Assembly: GCA_016705365.1 (NCBI GenBank)
Contig: JADIYI010000008.1
Location: 496,001-560,000 of the forward strand
Source: Gammaproteobacteria bacterium
GTDB taxonomy: Bacteria; Pseudomonadota; Gammaproteobacteria; Pseudomonadales; UBA5518
Reading direction: 5' to 3'
DNA: 64,000 nucleotides
This document shows, piece after piece, positions 9,361 through 18,177 of the stretch. The position numbers and the translations under genes are program-made. Below the pieces are notes generated by a model that saw only the letters and a program-made list of their open reading frames with translations, was not told where the DNA came from and did not search any database. The stretch's first letter is position 1; the number at the start of each line of letters is the position of its first letter.

Positions 9361-9789
9361 TCAGCCCTTGCCCATCTTCTTGCGCAGCGCCTGGATGGTA
9401 CGCACCTGCGCAACCGCCTCGGCAAGCTGGGCTGCCGCCCGCCCGTAGTCGAATTCCGCATGCTGGTTCGTGAGCGCGGCTTCGGCCGCTTTCTGCGCCT
9501 CGACTACGGCCGCCTCATCCATGTCACCGGCGCGCACCGCGGTGTCGGCGAGTATGGTCACGGTGCTTGGCTGCACCTCGAGAAAGCCGCCGGAGACATA
9601 GAAAATCTGCTCTTCTCCAGCCTGGGTGGTCACGCGGACCGGCCCTGGCCGCAACTCGGTCAGCAGCGGTGCATGCCCGGGCGCAATGCCCAGATCACCG
9701 AGCGCACCATGCGCAACGACCAGTTCCACCAGCCCCGAGAAGATGGCCTCCTCGGCGCTCACGATATCGCAGTGTACGGTCATTGCCAT
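9361..9789 (-). CDS. atpC: ATP synthase F1 subunit epsilon
   Basis: A 142-residue protein that belongs to the central stalk of the F1Fo ATP synthase and modulates its ATPase activity. The opening MAMTVHCDIVSAEEAIFSG and the GDLGIAPGHAPLLTELRPG stretch are the conserved beta-sandwich of the family. The helical C-terminal part (AEAALTNQ...RTIQALRKKMGKG) is present, so the auto-inhibitory helices are kept. It is the last gene of the atp operon, 27 bases after atpD. Confidence 0.97.
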   Translation of the reverse strand: MAMTVHCDIVSAEEAIFSGLVELVVAHGALGDLGIAPGHAPLLTELRPGPVRVTTQAGEEQIFYVSGGFLEVQPSTVTILADTAVRAGDMDEAAVVEAQKAAEAALTNQHAEFDYGRAAAQLAEAVAQVRTIQALRKKMGKG

Positions 9790-9816
9790 GCCTTGTTCGC
9801 TCCAGAGTGTGCCCGG

Positions 9817-11193
9817 TCAGAGCTTCTTGGCTTTCTCGATGGCTTCTTCGATGCCACCGACCATGTAGAACGCCTGCTCGGGCAGATGATCGTAATCACC
9901 GCTCAGGATGCCCTTGAAGCTCGCGATCGTGTCTTTCAGGGAAACGTACTTGCCGGGGCTGCCGGTGAACACTTCCGCGACAAAGAACGGCTGCGACAGG
10001 AAGCGCTGCATTTTGCGCGCCCTGGCAACGGTACGCTTGTCTTCTTCCGACAGCTCGTCCATGCCGAGGATCGCGATGATGTCTTTCAGCTCCTTGTAAC
10101 GCTGCAGCACCGACTGCACGCCACGTGCGACGCTGTAGTGCTCCTCGCCGATGACCAGCGGGTCGAGCAGGCGCGAGGTGGAGTCGAGCGGATCGACCGC
10201 CGGGTAGATACCCAGCTCCGCGATCTGGCGCGACAGCACCAGCGTCGCATCGAGGTGAGCGAAGGTGGTCGCGGGCGACGGATCGGTAAGATCGTCCGCC
10301 GGAACGTAGACCGCCTGGAACGAGGTGATCGAACCGTTCTTGGTAGAGGTGATGCGCTCCTGGAGCACACCCATCTCCTCGGCCAGTGTGGGCTGGTAAC
10401 CCACCGCCGACGGCATCCGGCCAAGCAATGCGGAGACCTCGGTGCCCGCCAGCGTGTAACGGTAGATATTGTCGACGAACATCAGCACGTCACGGCCTTC
10501 GTCGCGGAAGTCCTCGGCCATCGTCAATCCGGTCAGCGCCACCCGCAGACGGTTGCCCGGCGGCTCGTTCATCTGGCCGTAGACCAATGCGACCTTGTCC
10601 AGTACGTTGGACTCTTTCATCTCGTGGTAGAAATCGTTTCCTTCACGGGTACGCTCGCCGACACCGGCAAACACCGAGTAGCCGGAGTGCTCGATCGCGA
10701 TATTGCGGATCAACTCCATCAGGGTCACGGTCTTGCCCACACCGGCACCGCCGAACAATCCGATCTTGCCGCCCTTGGAGATCGGCATGATCAGGTCGAT
10801 GACCTTGATGCCGGTTTCCAGCAGTTCGATGCTCGAAGACTGCTCGGCATAAGTGGGGGCCGCGCGGTGGATCGGCATGCGCTTCTGCTCGCCGATCGGA
10901 CCCTTCTCATCAATCGGACGTCCGAGCACATCCATGATGCGCCCCAGCGTTTCCTTTCCGACCGGCACGGACAGGGCCGCCTGCGTGTTGTTCACGTCCA
11001 GCCCGCGGCGTACGCCCTCCGTGGATCCCAGCGCGATGGTGCGCACCACGCCGTCGCCGAGCTGCTGCTGCACTTCGAGCACCAGATCCTTGCCCTCGAC
11101 CGCCAGCGCGTCATAGATCGCGGGAACCGCGTCACGGGGGAACTCGACGTCAATGACGGCGCCGATCACCTGGACGATTTTTCCACTGCTCAT
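9817..11193 (-). CDS. atpD: ATP synthase F1 subunit beta
   Basis: The catalytic subunit of F1, 458 residues. The P-loop GGAGVGKT lies at 148-155, followed by the conserved GVGERTREGNDFYHEM segment, the Walker B-like VLMFVDNIYRYT and the ALLGRMPSAVGYQPTL catch loop. Length and motif order match other proteobacterial beta subunits. Most F1-beta proteins have DNIFRF at the Walker B position and this one has DNIYRY, a mild variation. Position between atpG and atpC is standard. Confidence 0.98.
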   Translation of the reverse strand: MSSGKIVQVIGAVIDVEFPRDAVPAIYDALAVEGKDLVLEVQQQLGDGVVRTIALGSTEGVRRGLDVNNTQAALSVPVGKETLGRIMDVLGRPIDEKGPIGEQKRMPIHRAAPTYAEQSSSIELLETGIKVIDLIMPISKGGKIGLFGGAGVGKTVTLMELIRNIAIEHSGYSVFAGVGERTREGNDFYHEMKESNVLDKVALVYGQMNEPPGNRLRVALTGLTMAEDFRDEGRDVLMFVDNIYRYTLAGTEVSALLGRMPSAVGYQPTLAEEMGVLQERITSTKNGSITSFQAVYVPADDLTDPSPATTFAHLDATLVLSRQIAELGIYPAVDPLDSTSRLLDPLVIGEEHYSVARGVQSVLQRYKELKDIIAILGMDELSEEDKRTVARARKMQRFLSQPFFVAEVFTGSPGKYVSLKDTIASFKGILSGDYDHLPEQAFYMVGGIEEAIEKAKKL

Positions 11194-11223
11194 TTCCTGT
11201 TCCTCGTCAAAGATTTCTTCAGT

Positions 11224-12087
11224 TTACGATACGGCCGCAGCGCCACTGACAATTTCCGCAAGTTCCTGGGTGATCGCGGATTGGCGTACCTTGTTGTACA
11301 CCAGCTTCAGGTCGGCGATCAGCTCGCCCGCGTTGTCGGTTGCGTTTTGCATCGCAACCTTGCGCGCGGCCTGTTCGCAGGCCAGGTTTTCCACCAGTCC
11401 CTGATAGACCTGCGACTCGATGTAGCGGGTCAGCAGACCATCGAGCAATTCCTTGGCATCGGGCTCGTAGAGATAGTCCCAGTGATGCTTCATCGCGGCA
11501 TCATCCGACGCCTCGAGCGGCAGGGTCTGGGCAATGGTCGGCAGCTGGGTCAGGGTATTCACGAACTTGTTGCTGGCAAGAAACAGGCGATCGATCTTGT
11601 GCTCGCCATAGGCATCGAGCATGACCTTGACTCCACCGATCAGATCGGTTGCCAGCGGCGCATCGCCGAGCTGCCTGAGCACCGCGACGATATTGCCGCC
11701 GAGGCTGCTGAAAAAACTCGCGCCCTTGGCGCCAACGATGCAGAGATCGATTTCCACACCAGCGCTGTGCCATTCCTTCATCGAACGGATCACGGCCTTG
11801 AACAGGTTGGTGTTCAGACCGCCGCACAGTCCGCGATCGCTGGAGATTATGATGTAGCCAACCCGGCGCACCTCGCGCTCCTGCAGATAGAGGTGCTTGT
11901 ACTCCGGCGCGGCATTGGCGATATGCCCGACCACTGCCCGGATGCGCTCGGCATAGGGTTTGCCGCGTGCCATGCGCTCACGAGCCCGGCGCATCTTGCT
12001 GGCCGCAACCATTTCCATCGCCTTGGTGATCTTTTGCGTGCTCGACACGCTGGCGATCTTGGTGCGGATTTCCTTTGTGCCTGCCAT
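11224..12087 (-). CDS. atpG: ATP synthase F1 subunit gamma
   Basis: The rotating central shaft of F1, 287 residues. The N-terminal helix starts MAGTKEIRTKIASVSSTQKITKAMEMVAASKMRRA-like, here split by eye into EIRTKIASV and KITKAMEMVAASKMRRA, and the C-terminal helix contains NATDNAGELIADLKLVYNK, both strongly conserved in the family. The central SDRGLCGGLNTNLFK loop is present. It lies between atpA and atpD with short spacers. Confidence 0.97.
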   Translation of the reverse strand: MAGTKEIRTKIASVSSTQKITKAMEMVAASKMRRARERMARGKPYAERIRAVVGHIANAAPEYKHLYLQEREVRRVGYIIISSDRGLCGGLNTNLFKAVIRSMKEWHSAGVEIDLCIVGAKGASFFSSLGGNIVAVLRQLGDAPLATDLIGGVKVMLDAYGEHKIDRLFLASNKFVNTLTQLPTIAQTLPLEASDDAAMKHHWDYLYEPDAKELLDGLLTRYIESQVYQGLVENLACEQAARKVAMQNATDNAGELIADLKLVYNKVRQSAITQELAEIVSGAAAVS

Positions 12088-12105
12088 GGAATAACCTCGG
12101 GTTGC

Positions 12106-13650
12106 CTACCAGGCCTGGGTCGCGACAAACTTGTCCAGCGCTTCCTTCAGGGCCGCCGCGGTTTCCTTGCTGTAATCGCCGGTCTCGTCGATGTTCTTCA
12201 TCAGGTCGGCGTGGGTGCCGGCCATGTAGGAGTGCAATGCCGCCTCGAAATCCTGCACTTTCCTGGTCTCGACATTCTTCAGGTAGCCTTCATTGGCGGC
12301 AAACAGCGACACGCCCATCTGTGACACCGACAACGGCGAATACTGCTTCTGCTTCATCAGTTCGGTCACGCGCTCGCCGTGCTCGAGCTGGGCGCGGGTG
12401 GCCTCGTCGAGGTCGGAACCAAACTGGGCGAAGGCGGCCAGTTCGCGGTACTGGGCCAGCGCCAGACGGATACCGCCGCCGAGCTTCTTGATGATGCTGG
12501 TCTGGGCGGCACCGCCCACCCGGGATACCGACAGACCGGCGTTCATTGCCGGGCGCACGCCCGAGTTGAAGAGGCTGCTCTCGAGAAAGATCTGGCCATC
12601 GGTGATCGAGATCACGTTGGTCGGAACGAAGGCCGACACGTCGCCGGCCTGGGTTTCAATGATCGGCAACGCAGTCAACGAACCGGTCTTGCCCTTGACC
12701 TCACCGTTGGTGTACTTCTCGACATATTCCGGGTTGACCCGCGCAGCGCGCTCGAGCAGGCGTGAGTGCAGATAGAACACATCACCCGGGTAGGCTTCGC
12801 GGCCCGGCGGGCGACGCAGCAGCAGCGAGATCTGGCGATAGGCCCAGGCCTGCTTGGTCAGATCGTCATAGATGATCAGCGCATCCTGGCCGCGATCGCG
12901 GTAGTACTCGCCAATGGTGCAGCCCGAGAACGGCGCGATGTATTGCATTGAGGCCGGGTTCGACGCGCTCGCCACCACCACCACGGTGTGAGCCATCGCA
13001 CCGTGCTCCTCGAGCTTGCGCACCACGGCCGCGACCGAGGATTGCTTCTGCCCGATCGCCACGTAGACGCACTTAACGCCGGTGCCCTTCTGGTTGATGA
13101 TCGCGTCGATGGCTATCGCGGTCTTGCCGATCTGGCGATCGCCAATGATCAGTTCACGCTGGCCGCGACCGACCGGAACCATTGCATCGATCGCCTTCAG
13201 TCCGGTCTGCACCGGCTGGGAAACCGACTGGCGCGTGATCACGCCCGGAGCCACCTTTTCGATCGGCTCGAACATCTTGGCATTGATCGGACCCTTGCCA
13301 TCGATCGGGCTGCCCAGCGCATCGACCACGCGTCCCTCGAGTTCCGGGCCAACCGGCACTTCGAGCACGCGCCCGGTGCAGCGGCAGGTCTGGCCTTCCT
13401 CGAGGCCCTTGTATTCGCCCAGCACAACCGCGCCGACCGAATCGCGCTCGAGGTTGAGCGCCATCCCGTACACGCCGCCCTGGAACTCGATCATCTCGCC
13501 GTACATCACCTCGGCCAGGCCGTGAATCCGCACGATACCGTCGGACACGCTGACGATGGTGCCCTCGTTCTGGGCCTGGGTGCTGATGTCGAGCCGCTCG
13601 ATACGGCTCTTGATGATTTCACTGATTTCCGTTGGGTTCAGTTGCTGCAT
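12106..13650 (-). CDS. atpA: ATP synthase F1 subunit alpha
   Basis: A 514-residue non-catalytic, nucleotide-binding F1 subunit. It starts MQQLNPTEISEIIKSRIE, has the P-loop GDRQIGKT at 170-177, the YIAPFSGCTIGEYYRDRG segment and the LLRRPPGREAYPGDVFYLHSRLLERAA-type motif (read as REAYPGDVFYLHSRLLERAA), and ends in the usual helical domain. Length and order are standard for proteobacteria. It is followed by atpG after 18 bases. Confidence 0.98.
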   Translation of the reverse strand: MQQLNPTEISEIIKSRIERLDISTQAQNEGTIVSVSDGIVRIHGLAEVMYGEMIEFQGGVYGMALNLERDSVGAVVLGEYKGLEEGQTCRCTGRVLEVPVGPELEGRVVDALGSPIDGKGPINAKMFEPIEKVAPGVITRQSVSQPVQTGLKAIDAMVPVGRGQRELIIGDRQIGKTAIAIDAIINQKGTGVKCVYVAIGQKQSSVAAVVRKLEEHGAMAHTVVVVASASNPASMQYIAPFSGCTIGEYYRDRGQDALIIYDDLTKQAWAYRQISLLLRRPPGREAYPGDVFYLHSRLLERAARVNPEYVEKYTNGEVKGKTGSLTALPIIETQAGDVSAFVPTNVISITDGQIFLESSLFNSGVRPAMNAGLSVSRVGGAAQTSIIKKLGGGIRLALAQYRELAAFAQFGSDLDEATRAQLEHGERVTELMKQKQYSPLSVSQMGVSLFAANEGYLKNVETRKVQDFEAALHSYMAGTHADLMKNIDETGDYSKETAAALKEALDKFVATQAW

Positions 13651-13670
13651 CTCGGTTTCCTTTAATCCCG

Positions 13671-14207
13671 TCAGGAATTCATTGCTTCGGATAGTTTCGC
13701 GAGCCGGCCACGCACCGAGCCGTCGATCACCAGATCGGCCGCGCGCATGACCACCCCGCCTATGAGTGTTTTGTCGACCGAGGTGCTGACACGCACCTGA
13801 CGCCGCAGCTTCTCGCCCATCACGCCGGCCAGTCTCGCCGCCTGGTCATCGCTGATCTCGAACGCGCTGACTACCTCGAGATCCACCGCTCGCTCCTGAT
13901 TTGCCTTGAAGGCCAGGAACAGCTGATGCACCTGCGGCAGCAGCGGAAGGCGTCGGTTCTCCGCCAGAACGCGGATGAAATTTGCGGTCGACTGCGGCAA
14001 TTCTTCACCGCAGACCGAGATCAGGGCCTCGGCTTTCTGGGTGGATGTCAGTCCCGGCGAGGCAAGCAATATTGCAATACGTGGCTCGACCGTCACCGCT
14101 GCAGCGTCGGCCAGCGCCTCGGACCATGCCGTGAGCTGATCAGCGGCCAGTGCGTGTTCGAACGCGGCCTTGGCGTAGGGCCGGGCAAGTGTGATGAGTT
14201 CTGCCAT
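13671..14207 (-). CDS. atpH: ATP synthase F1 subunit delta
   Basis: A 178-residue peripheral-stalk subunit that joins F1 to the b subunits. The start MAELITLARPYAKAAFEHA is the conserved family N-terminus and lies 10 bases after the atpF stop. The frame is open further upstream, but that extension is the atpF gene read in another frame. The C-terminal part (KLRRQVRVSTSVDKTLIGGVVMRAADLVIDGSVRGRL) is the conserved beta region, here split by the stop of a normal-length protein. Confidence 0.97.
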   Translation of the reverse strand: MAELITLARPYAKAAFEHALAADQLTAWSEALADAAAVTVEPRIAILLASPGLTSTQKAEALISVCGEELPQSTANFIRVLAENRRLPLLPQVHQLFLAFKANQERAVDLEVVSAFEISDDQAARLAGVMGEKLRRQVRVSTSVDKTLIGGVVMRAADLVIDGSVRGRLAKLSEAMNS

Positions 14208-14217
14208 GAGGTTTGGC

Positions 14218-14688
14218 TCAGAGTTCCGCGGCGAGTTTGTCGACGATGTCGCGGTGGGCGCTTTCGTCGACCGCCCGGCCGAGAATGCGCGAGGCACCGG
14301 CGACCGCCAGCGCGCCAACCTGGGTGCGCAACTGCTCGCGGGCACGGTTGAGTTCCTGTTCGATCTCGGCCTGCGCCGCGACCTTGAGTCGATCACCCTC
14401 CTCGCGCGCCCGGTCCTTGGCTTCGTCGACGATCTGCGCCGCACGGCGATTGGCCTGCTCGACGATCGATGCCGCTTCCACTTTGGCTTCTTTCAACTGG
14501 CTGGACGCCCTGTCCTGGGCCAGCTCGAGATCACGGTGGGCCCGCTCGGCAGCCGAAAGCCCCGCGGCAATCTGCTGGGTGCGCGCGTCCATCGCGTTAC
14601 GGATGACCGGCCATATGAACTTCATGCAGAACCACACGAAGATCAGAAAGGTTATGGACTGGCCTATGAGTGTCAGATTGATATGCAC
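14218..14688 (-). CDS. atpF: ATP synthase Fo subunit b
   Basis: A 156-residue peripheral stalk protein. The N-terminus (MHINLTLIGQSITFLIFVWF) is the single membrane helix, and the rest is a charged, coiled-coil helix rich in Ala, Glu and Arg, ending DIVDKLAAEL. This is the usual length of the gammaproteobacterial b subunit. It sits between atpE and atpH. Confidence 0.97.
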   Translation of the reverse strand: MHINLTLIGQSITFLIFVWFCMKFIWPVIRNAMDARTQQIAAGLSAAERAHRDLELAQDRASSQLKEAKVEAASIVEQANRRAAQIVDEAKDRAREEGDRLKVAAQAEIEQELNRAREQLRTQVGALAVAGASRILGRAVDESAHRDIVDKLAAEL

Positions 14689-14749
14689 GCCGTCACTCCT
14701 GCGATCGGTTTAGCCGTTATCACGCGAATGGCTCCGCAAGCGGCAGACT

Positions 14750-14983
14750 TCAGAGCTGGACTGCGAAAATCAGGTACATCGCGATACCCACACCGATCAT
14801 CGGCACGGCGTCGAGCAGACCGGCGATCAGGAACATCTTGCCCTGAAGCATCGGCGCCATTTCCGGCTGGCGCGCCGAGCCTTCGAGCAGTTTGCCGCCC
14901 AGGATGCCGAAACCGATGGCGGTTCCGGCGGCGCCCAGACCGATCATCAGCGCGGCCGCGACGTAGAGGATTGCTTGTTCCAT
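14750..14983 (-). CDS. atpE: ATP synthase Fo subunit c
   Basis: A 77-residue membrane hairpin that forms the proton-driven rotor ring. Two hydrophobic helices flank a polar loop (SARQPEM), and the essential carboxylate is Asp58 in GLLDAVPMIGVG. The glycine-rich first helix (GLGAAGTAIGFGILGG) is standard. The Gln/Glu/Ser set typical of sodium-driven rings is not seen, which points to protons. Confidence 0.98.
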   Translation of the reverse strand: MEQAILYVAAALMIGLGAAGTAIGFGILGGKLLEGSARQPEMAPMLQGKMFLIAGLLDAVPMIGVGIAMYLIFAVQL

Positions 14984-15022
14984 GATGTTCTCCCAGCGAG
15001 TGAGTGAGTATTGATAAAGAAA

Positions 15023-15943
15023 TTAATGTTCTTCCGCGACGTCATGTGCCATCGACATGTAGACGATGGTCAGGACCATGAACACGAAGGCCTGCAGCGT
15101 GATGATCAGAATGTGGAACACGGCCCACGCCCACTGCAGCACACCTGCCAACGGCCCCAGCAGCCAGCCCGCGCCAAACATGATGGCAATCAGGATGAAG
15201 ATCATCTCCCCGGCGTACATGTTGCCGAACAGACGCAGGCCGAGCGAAATCGGTTTGGCGATCAACGACACGGTTTCGAGCAACAGGTTGATCGGCACCA
15301 GGACGACGTTGAAGTACCATTTCGGTGCATGAAACGGGTGCAGGGTCAGCTCTTTCACGAAACCGACGATGCCCTTCTCACGCACCGAAAAATACAACAT
15401 CAGGCCAAATACCGTGAACGACATGCCGAGCGTGACATTGGGGTCGGTGGTCGGCACCGCCTTCAGGAACAGGTGTGTATTGCCCGTCAGATACCCGGCA
15501 GCATGTGGCAGCCAGTCGACCGGCAGCAGGTCCATGAGGTTCATCATGAAGATCCACACGAATATCGTCAGCGCCATCGGCGCGACCATGCGGTTCTTGT
15601 GGTGGAAAATATCATTGACGGTACCATCGACGAATTCGATCACCATCTCGACAAAATTCTGCAGTCCGCTGGGCGCGCCGGCGTTGCCCGCCGCTGTGCG
15701 CGCCACGCGGCTGAACAGGAACGTGAACAGCAGGCCTATGATGATTGCCCAGCCCATGCTGTCGAGATGGATTGCAAGGAATCCCATCGCGTCGATCTGC
15801 TCGTTGCAGTGCGCAAAGGCCCATGCATCATGGCTCAGTACCTGGCTGCCGTCGCAATAGGAACCCGCCGGCAACTTGCCGTAGGTCATATTGGTCAAGT
15901 GGTGGAGTATGTACTCACTCGACGTCTGGGCTTCAGCCGACAT
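15023..15943 (-). CDS. atpB: ATP synthase Fo subunit a
   Basis: A 306-residue integral membrane stator protein that carries the proton half-channels. The essential arginine is in ISLGLRLFGNMYAGEM, and the last helix contains LQAFVFMVLTIVYMSMA. The frame is open 41 codons further upstream, but the ATG at 15943 has a GAGGAG site about six bases away and fits the family start, so it is used here. Confidence 0.97.
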   Translation of the reverse strand: MSAEAQTSSEYILHHLTNMTYGKLPAGSYCDGSQVLSHDAWAFAHCNEQIDAMGFLAIHLDSMGWAIIIGLLFTFLFSRVARTAAGNAGAPSGLQNFVEMVIEFVDGTVNDIFHHKNRMVAPMALTIFVWIFMMNLMDLLPVDWLPHAAGYLTGNTHLFLKAVPTTDPNVTLGMSFTVFGLMLYFSVREKGIVGFVKELTLHPFHAPKWYFNVVLVPINLLLETVSLIAKPISLGLRLFGNMYAGEMIFILIAIMFGAGWLLGPLAGVLQWAWAVFHILIITLQAFVFMVLTIVYMSMAHDVAEEH

Positions 15944-15971
15944 AAAACTCCTCTCGTTCGTCAATGGCCGC

Positions 15972-16379
15972 TCAGATGCCCGCAAAGCGGGAAAGCAGCA
16001 GCCAATGCACGACGTGCAGAACGATATAGGCACCAAACAGGGCCGCCGCCTGCAGCGGCCCGGCAATCAAAAACGCGCTGGCGAAGCCTGCGGTGGTCAG
16101 CAGGAATTTGCCTGCCTCACCGCGATAAAAGCCCTGCACAACCTCCCGTGCGGCGCCAGCACCACTGAATCTGAACACTCGCCAGGCAAACCAGGACTGC
16201 GGTATCAGGAAGATCAGCCCGCCGATCAGCAGGGATTTTCCCGTCACCGGATCCATGATTCCCGCCCCGAGGACGGCCAAAGCTAGTAGTCCGGACTCGG
16301 CCAGCAACACGCGCTTCAGCGGCGGTCGCGGCAATGAACTTCCGGTCGCGGTTCGCTTCGTTCCAGGGCTAGGTGGCAC
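15972..16379 (-). CDS. atpI: ATP synthase subunit I (assembly factor AtpI)
   Basis: A 135-residue hydrophobic protein with four predicted membrane segments (LLAESGLLALAVLGAGI, LLIGGLIFLIPQSWFAW, FLLTTAGFASAFLIAGP, LFGAYIVLHVVHWLLLS). AtpI proteins are small, poorly conserved membrane proteins that aid c-ring assembly, and this one occupies the usual first position of the atp operon. The apparent start is GTG, about 30 bases downstream of the predicted transcription start. Confidence 0.88.
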   Translation of the reverse strand: MPPSPGTKRTATGSSLPRPPLKRVLLAESGLLALAVLGAGIMDPVTGKSLLIGGLIFLIPQSWFAWRVFRFSGAGAAREVVQGFYRGEAGKFLLTTAGFASAFLIAGPLQAAALFGAYIVLHVVHWLLLSRFAGI

Positions 16380-16414
16380 TTGGATCAGAGCTCACGACTG
16401 CGGGCCGGGCCGGC

Positions 16415-16443
16415 ATTATAGGCAGTTGAAGCGCTCCCTTCAA
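16415..16443 (-). promoter_or_regulatory. Sigma70-type promoter of the atp operon
   Basis: On the minus strand TTGAAG, 17 bases, TATAAT lies directly upstream of atpI, predicting a start near 16408. The -10 is perfect and the -35 matches at four positions. The -35 lies inside one arm of a perfect 10-bp inverted repeat (16422-16447, GCAGTTGAAG and its complement, 6-base loop), which could serve as terminator of parB, as an operator, or both. Confidence 0.7.
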
Positions 16444-16457
16444 CTGCGAAAACACGC

Positions 16458-17336
16458 TCAGGAAACGCGAAAATAGCCAAGTATTCCGTCAAGTTGTTCA
16501 AGACTCGAATAATCGATTACCAGCCGACCCTTGCCGCCCTTGCGGTGTTCGATCGCCAGTTTTGCCCCGATCGTTTCCGACAACTCGCGCTCGAGGCGAC
16601 GAATATCCGCGCTCTGCGCGGCCGGTTTTAACGCCGGCGCGGGCGGGTTCAGCAGGCGCCGTACCAGCGCCTCCGTAGCCCGCACCGAAAGCCCTTTTTC
16701 AACAATATCCCGGGCCGCTTCGATCTGTTGGTGCTGGGACAGGGCGAGCAAGGCGCGGCCATGTCCCATTTCCAGGCGGCGGGCTTCCAGATGTCCGCGC
16801 ACTTCCGGCTGCAGGCCAAGCAAGCGCATGATATTCGTCACCGTGGTGCGCGACTTCCCGACCGCCTCGGCAATCTGCTCATGGGTCAAGCCAAACTCCT
16901 GCTGCAGGCGCGCCAGCGCGACAGCCTCCTCGATCGCGTTCAAATCCTCCCGTTGGATATTCTCGATCAGCGCCATCGCGATCGCGGATTCATCGGGCAC
17001 GTCGCGCACCAGGGCAGGAATTTCGCTCATGCCAGCCAGTTGTGCGGCGCGCCAGCGACGCTCACCGGCGACGATTTCGTATTGATCGATTCCGACCGGG
17101 CGCACCACGATCGGCTGGATGAGGCCTTGGGAACGAATCGAATTGGCGAGCTCCTGCAGCGCCTCCTCGTTGAAGTCGCGCCGCGGCTGGTAGCGCCCAC
17201 GCCGCACCAGGTCGATCGGCAGCTGACGCAGATCCGTCTGCGCTGCTCCTGCTTCACCCTCGGCGCTGCGTCCCACGCCGGTTGCACCGATCAACGCGTC
17301 AAGCCCTCGCCCCAGGCCACGCTTCTTTACCGTCAT
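16458..17336 (-). CDS. parB: Chromosome-partitioning protein ParB
   Basis: A 292-residue CTP-dependent clamp that loads at parS and organises the origin region. The N-terminus KKRGLGRGLDALIG, the ParB/Srx-type GERRWRAAQLAG box, the helix-turn-helix LTHEQIAEAVGKSRTTVTN and the C-terminal dimerisation end (GKGRLVIDYSSLEQLDGIL) are all present. Two ATGs lie six bases apart. The one at 17336 is chosen because GGGGA sits six bases upstream. Two sites matching the parS consensus occur in recF, 11 kb away. It follows parA in an operon. Confidence 0.97.
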   Translation of the reverse strand: MTVKKRGLGRGLDALIGATGVGRSAEGEAGAAQTDLRQLPIDLVRRGRYQPRRDFNEEALQELANSIRSQGLIQPIVVRPVGIDQYEIVAGERRWRAAQLAGMSEIPALVRDVPDESAIAMALIENIQREDLNAIEEAVALARLQQEFGLTHEQIAEAVGKSRTTVTNIMRLLGLQPEVRGHLEARRLEMGHGRALLALSQHQQIEAARDIVEKGLSVRATEALVRRLLNPPAPALKPAAQSADIRRLERELSETIGAKLAIEHRKGGKGRLVIDYSSLEQLDGILGYFRVS

Positions 17337-17364
17337 ATGCATTCCCCGCAATGAGTGTCGGTGA

Positions 17365-18177
17365 TTAATCGGTAGCCGAGGATGTATCGACATCGGGTGT
17401 CAGCACGCTCGCCTGTTTGCCATGACGGCGCAGCATTTCGGATGCGGCGGCGAGATAGGCGATTGCGCCCCGCGACGTCGGATCGTACACAAGTGCGGGC
17501 TGGCCATGGCTGGGTGCTTCGGCCAAACGGACATTGCGCGGGATCAGCGTCGAGTAGACCCGGGAACCGAAATGTCCTATCAGCTGCATCGACACTTCAT
17601 TGGTCAGCGTATTGCGCGCATCGTACATGGTGCGCAACAGGCCCTCGATCCTGAGGGCCGGGTTCAGTGCTTTCTGGACCCGCGCGATCGTGTTGAGCAG
17701 CGAAGAGAGCCCCTCGAGCGCATAGTATTCGCATTGCACCGGTACCAGCACGCTGTCGGAAGCAACCAGTGCGTTGATGGTCAGCATGTTGAGCGAGGGC
17801 GGGCAGTCGATCAACACATAATCGTATTCATGCTTGACCCGGGCGAGCGCGTAGCGCAGCCGGTTTTCCTTGGTGGTAGCGGTAACCAGCTCGATTTCCG
17901 CCGCCGTCAGGTCGGCATTCGCCGGTACCACGTCGAAGCTGCCACTCTGCGAGCGCTGGCGCACGTCCTCGATACGCGCGTTGTGGATCAGCACATCGTA
18001 GCTGCTGCTCTCGATCACGTGCTTGTCCACGCCGGAACCCATCGTGGCGTTGCCCTGTGGATCGAGATCGACCATCAGTACCCGCTGCTTGTTGGCAGCG
18101 AGCGAGGCGGCGAGATTCACACAGGTTGTGGTTTTGCCCACGCCACCTTTTTGATTGGTTATCGCGATGATTGTCAC
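17365..18177 (-). CDS. parA: Chromosome-partitioning ATPase ParA (Soj)
   Basis: A 270-residue Walker-type ATPase that moves origins together with ParB. The deviant Walker A motif KGGVGKTT is at 10-17 with the signature lysine, followed by VLMVDLDPQGNATMGSG and the VLIDCPPSLNMLT Walker B region. The absence of a long N-terminal DNA-binding domain marks it as chromosomal type Ia/Soj rather than a plasmid ParA. The start overlaps the rsmG stop by four bases (ATGA), implying translational coupling. Confidence 0.97.
   Translation of the reverse strand: MTIIAITNQKGGVGKTTTCVNLAASLAANKQRVLMVDLDPQGNATMGSGVDKHVIESSSYDVLIHNARIEDVRQRSQSGSFDVVPANADLTAAEIELVTATTKENRLRYALARVKHEYDYVLIDCPPSLNMLTINALVASDSVLVPVQCEYYALEGLSSLLNTIARVQKALNPALRIEGLLRTMYDARNTLTNEVSMQLIGHFGSRVYSTLIPRNVRLAEAPSHGQPALVYDPTSRGAIAYLAAASEMLRRHGKQASVLTPDVDTSSATD

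Noticed and set aside
9319..12324. A 1001-codon open frame on the plus strand
   Set aside because: It lies antisense across atpC, atpD and atpG, whose proteins are unmistakable. Long antisense frames are common in GC-rich DNA and this one has no family motif.
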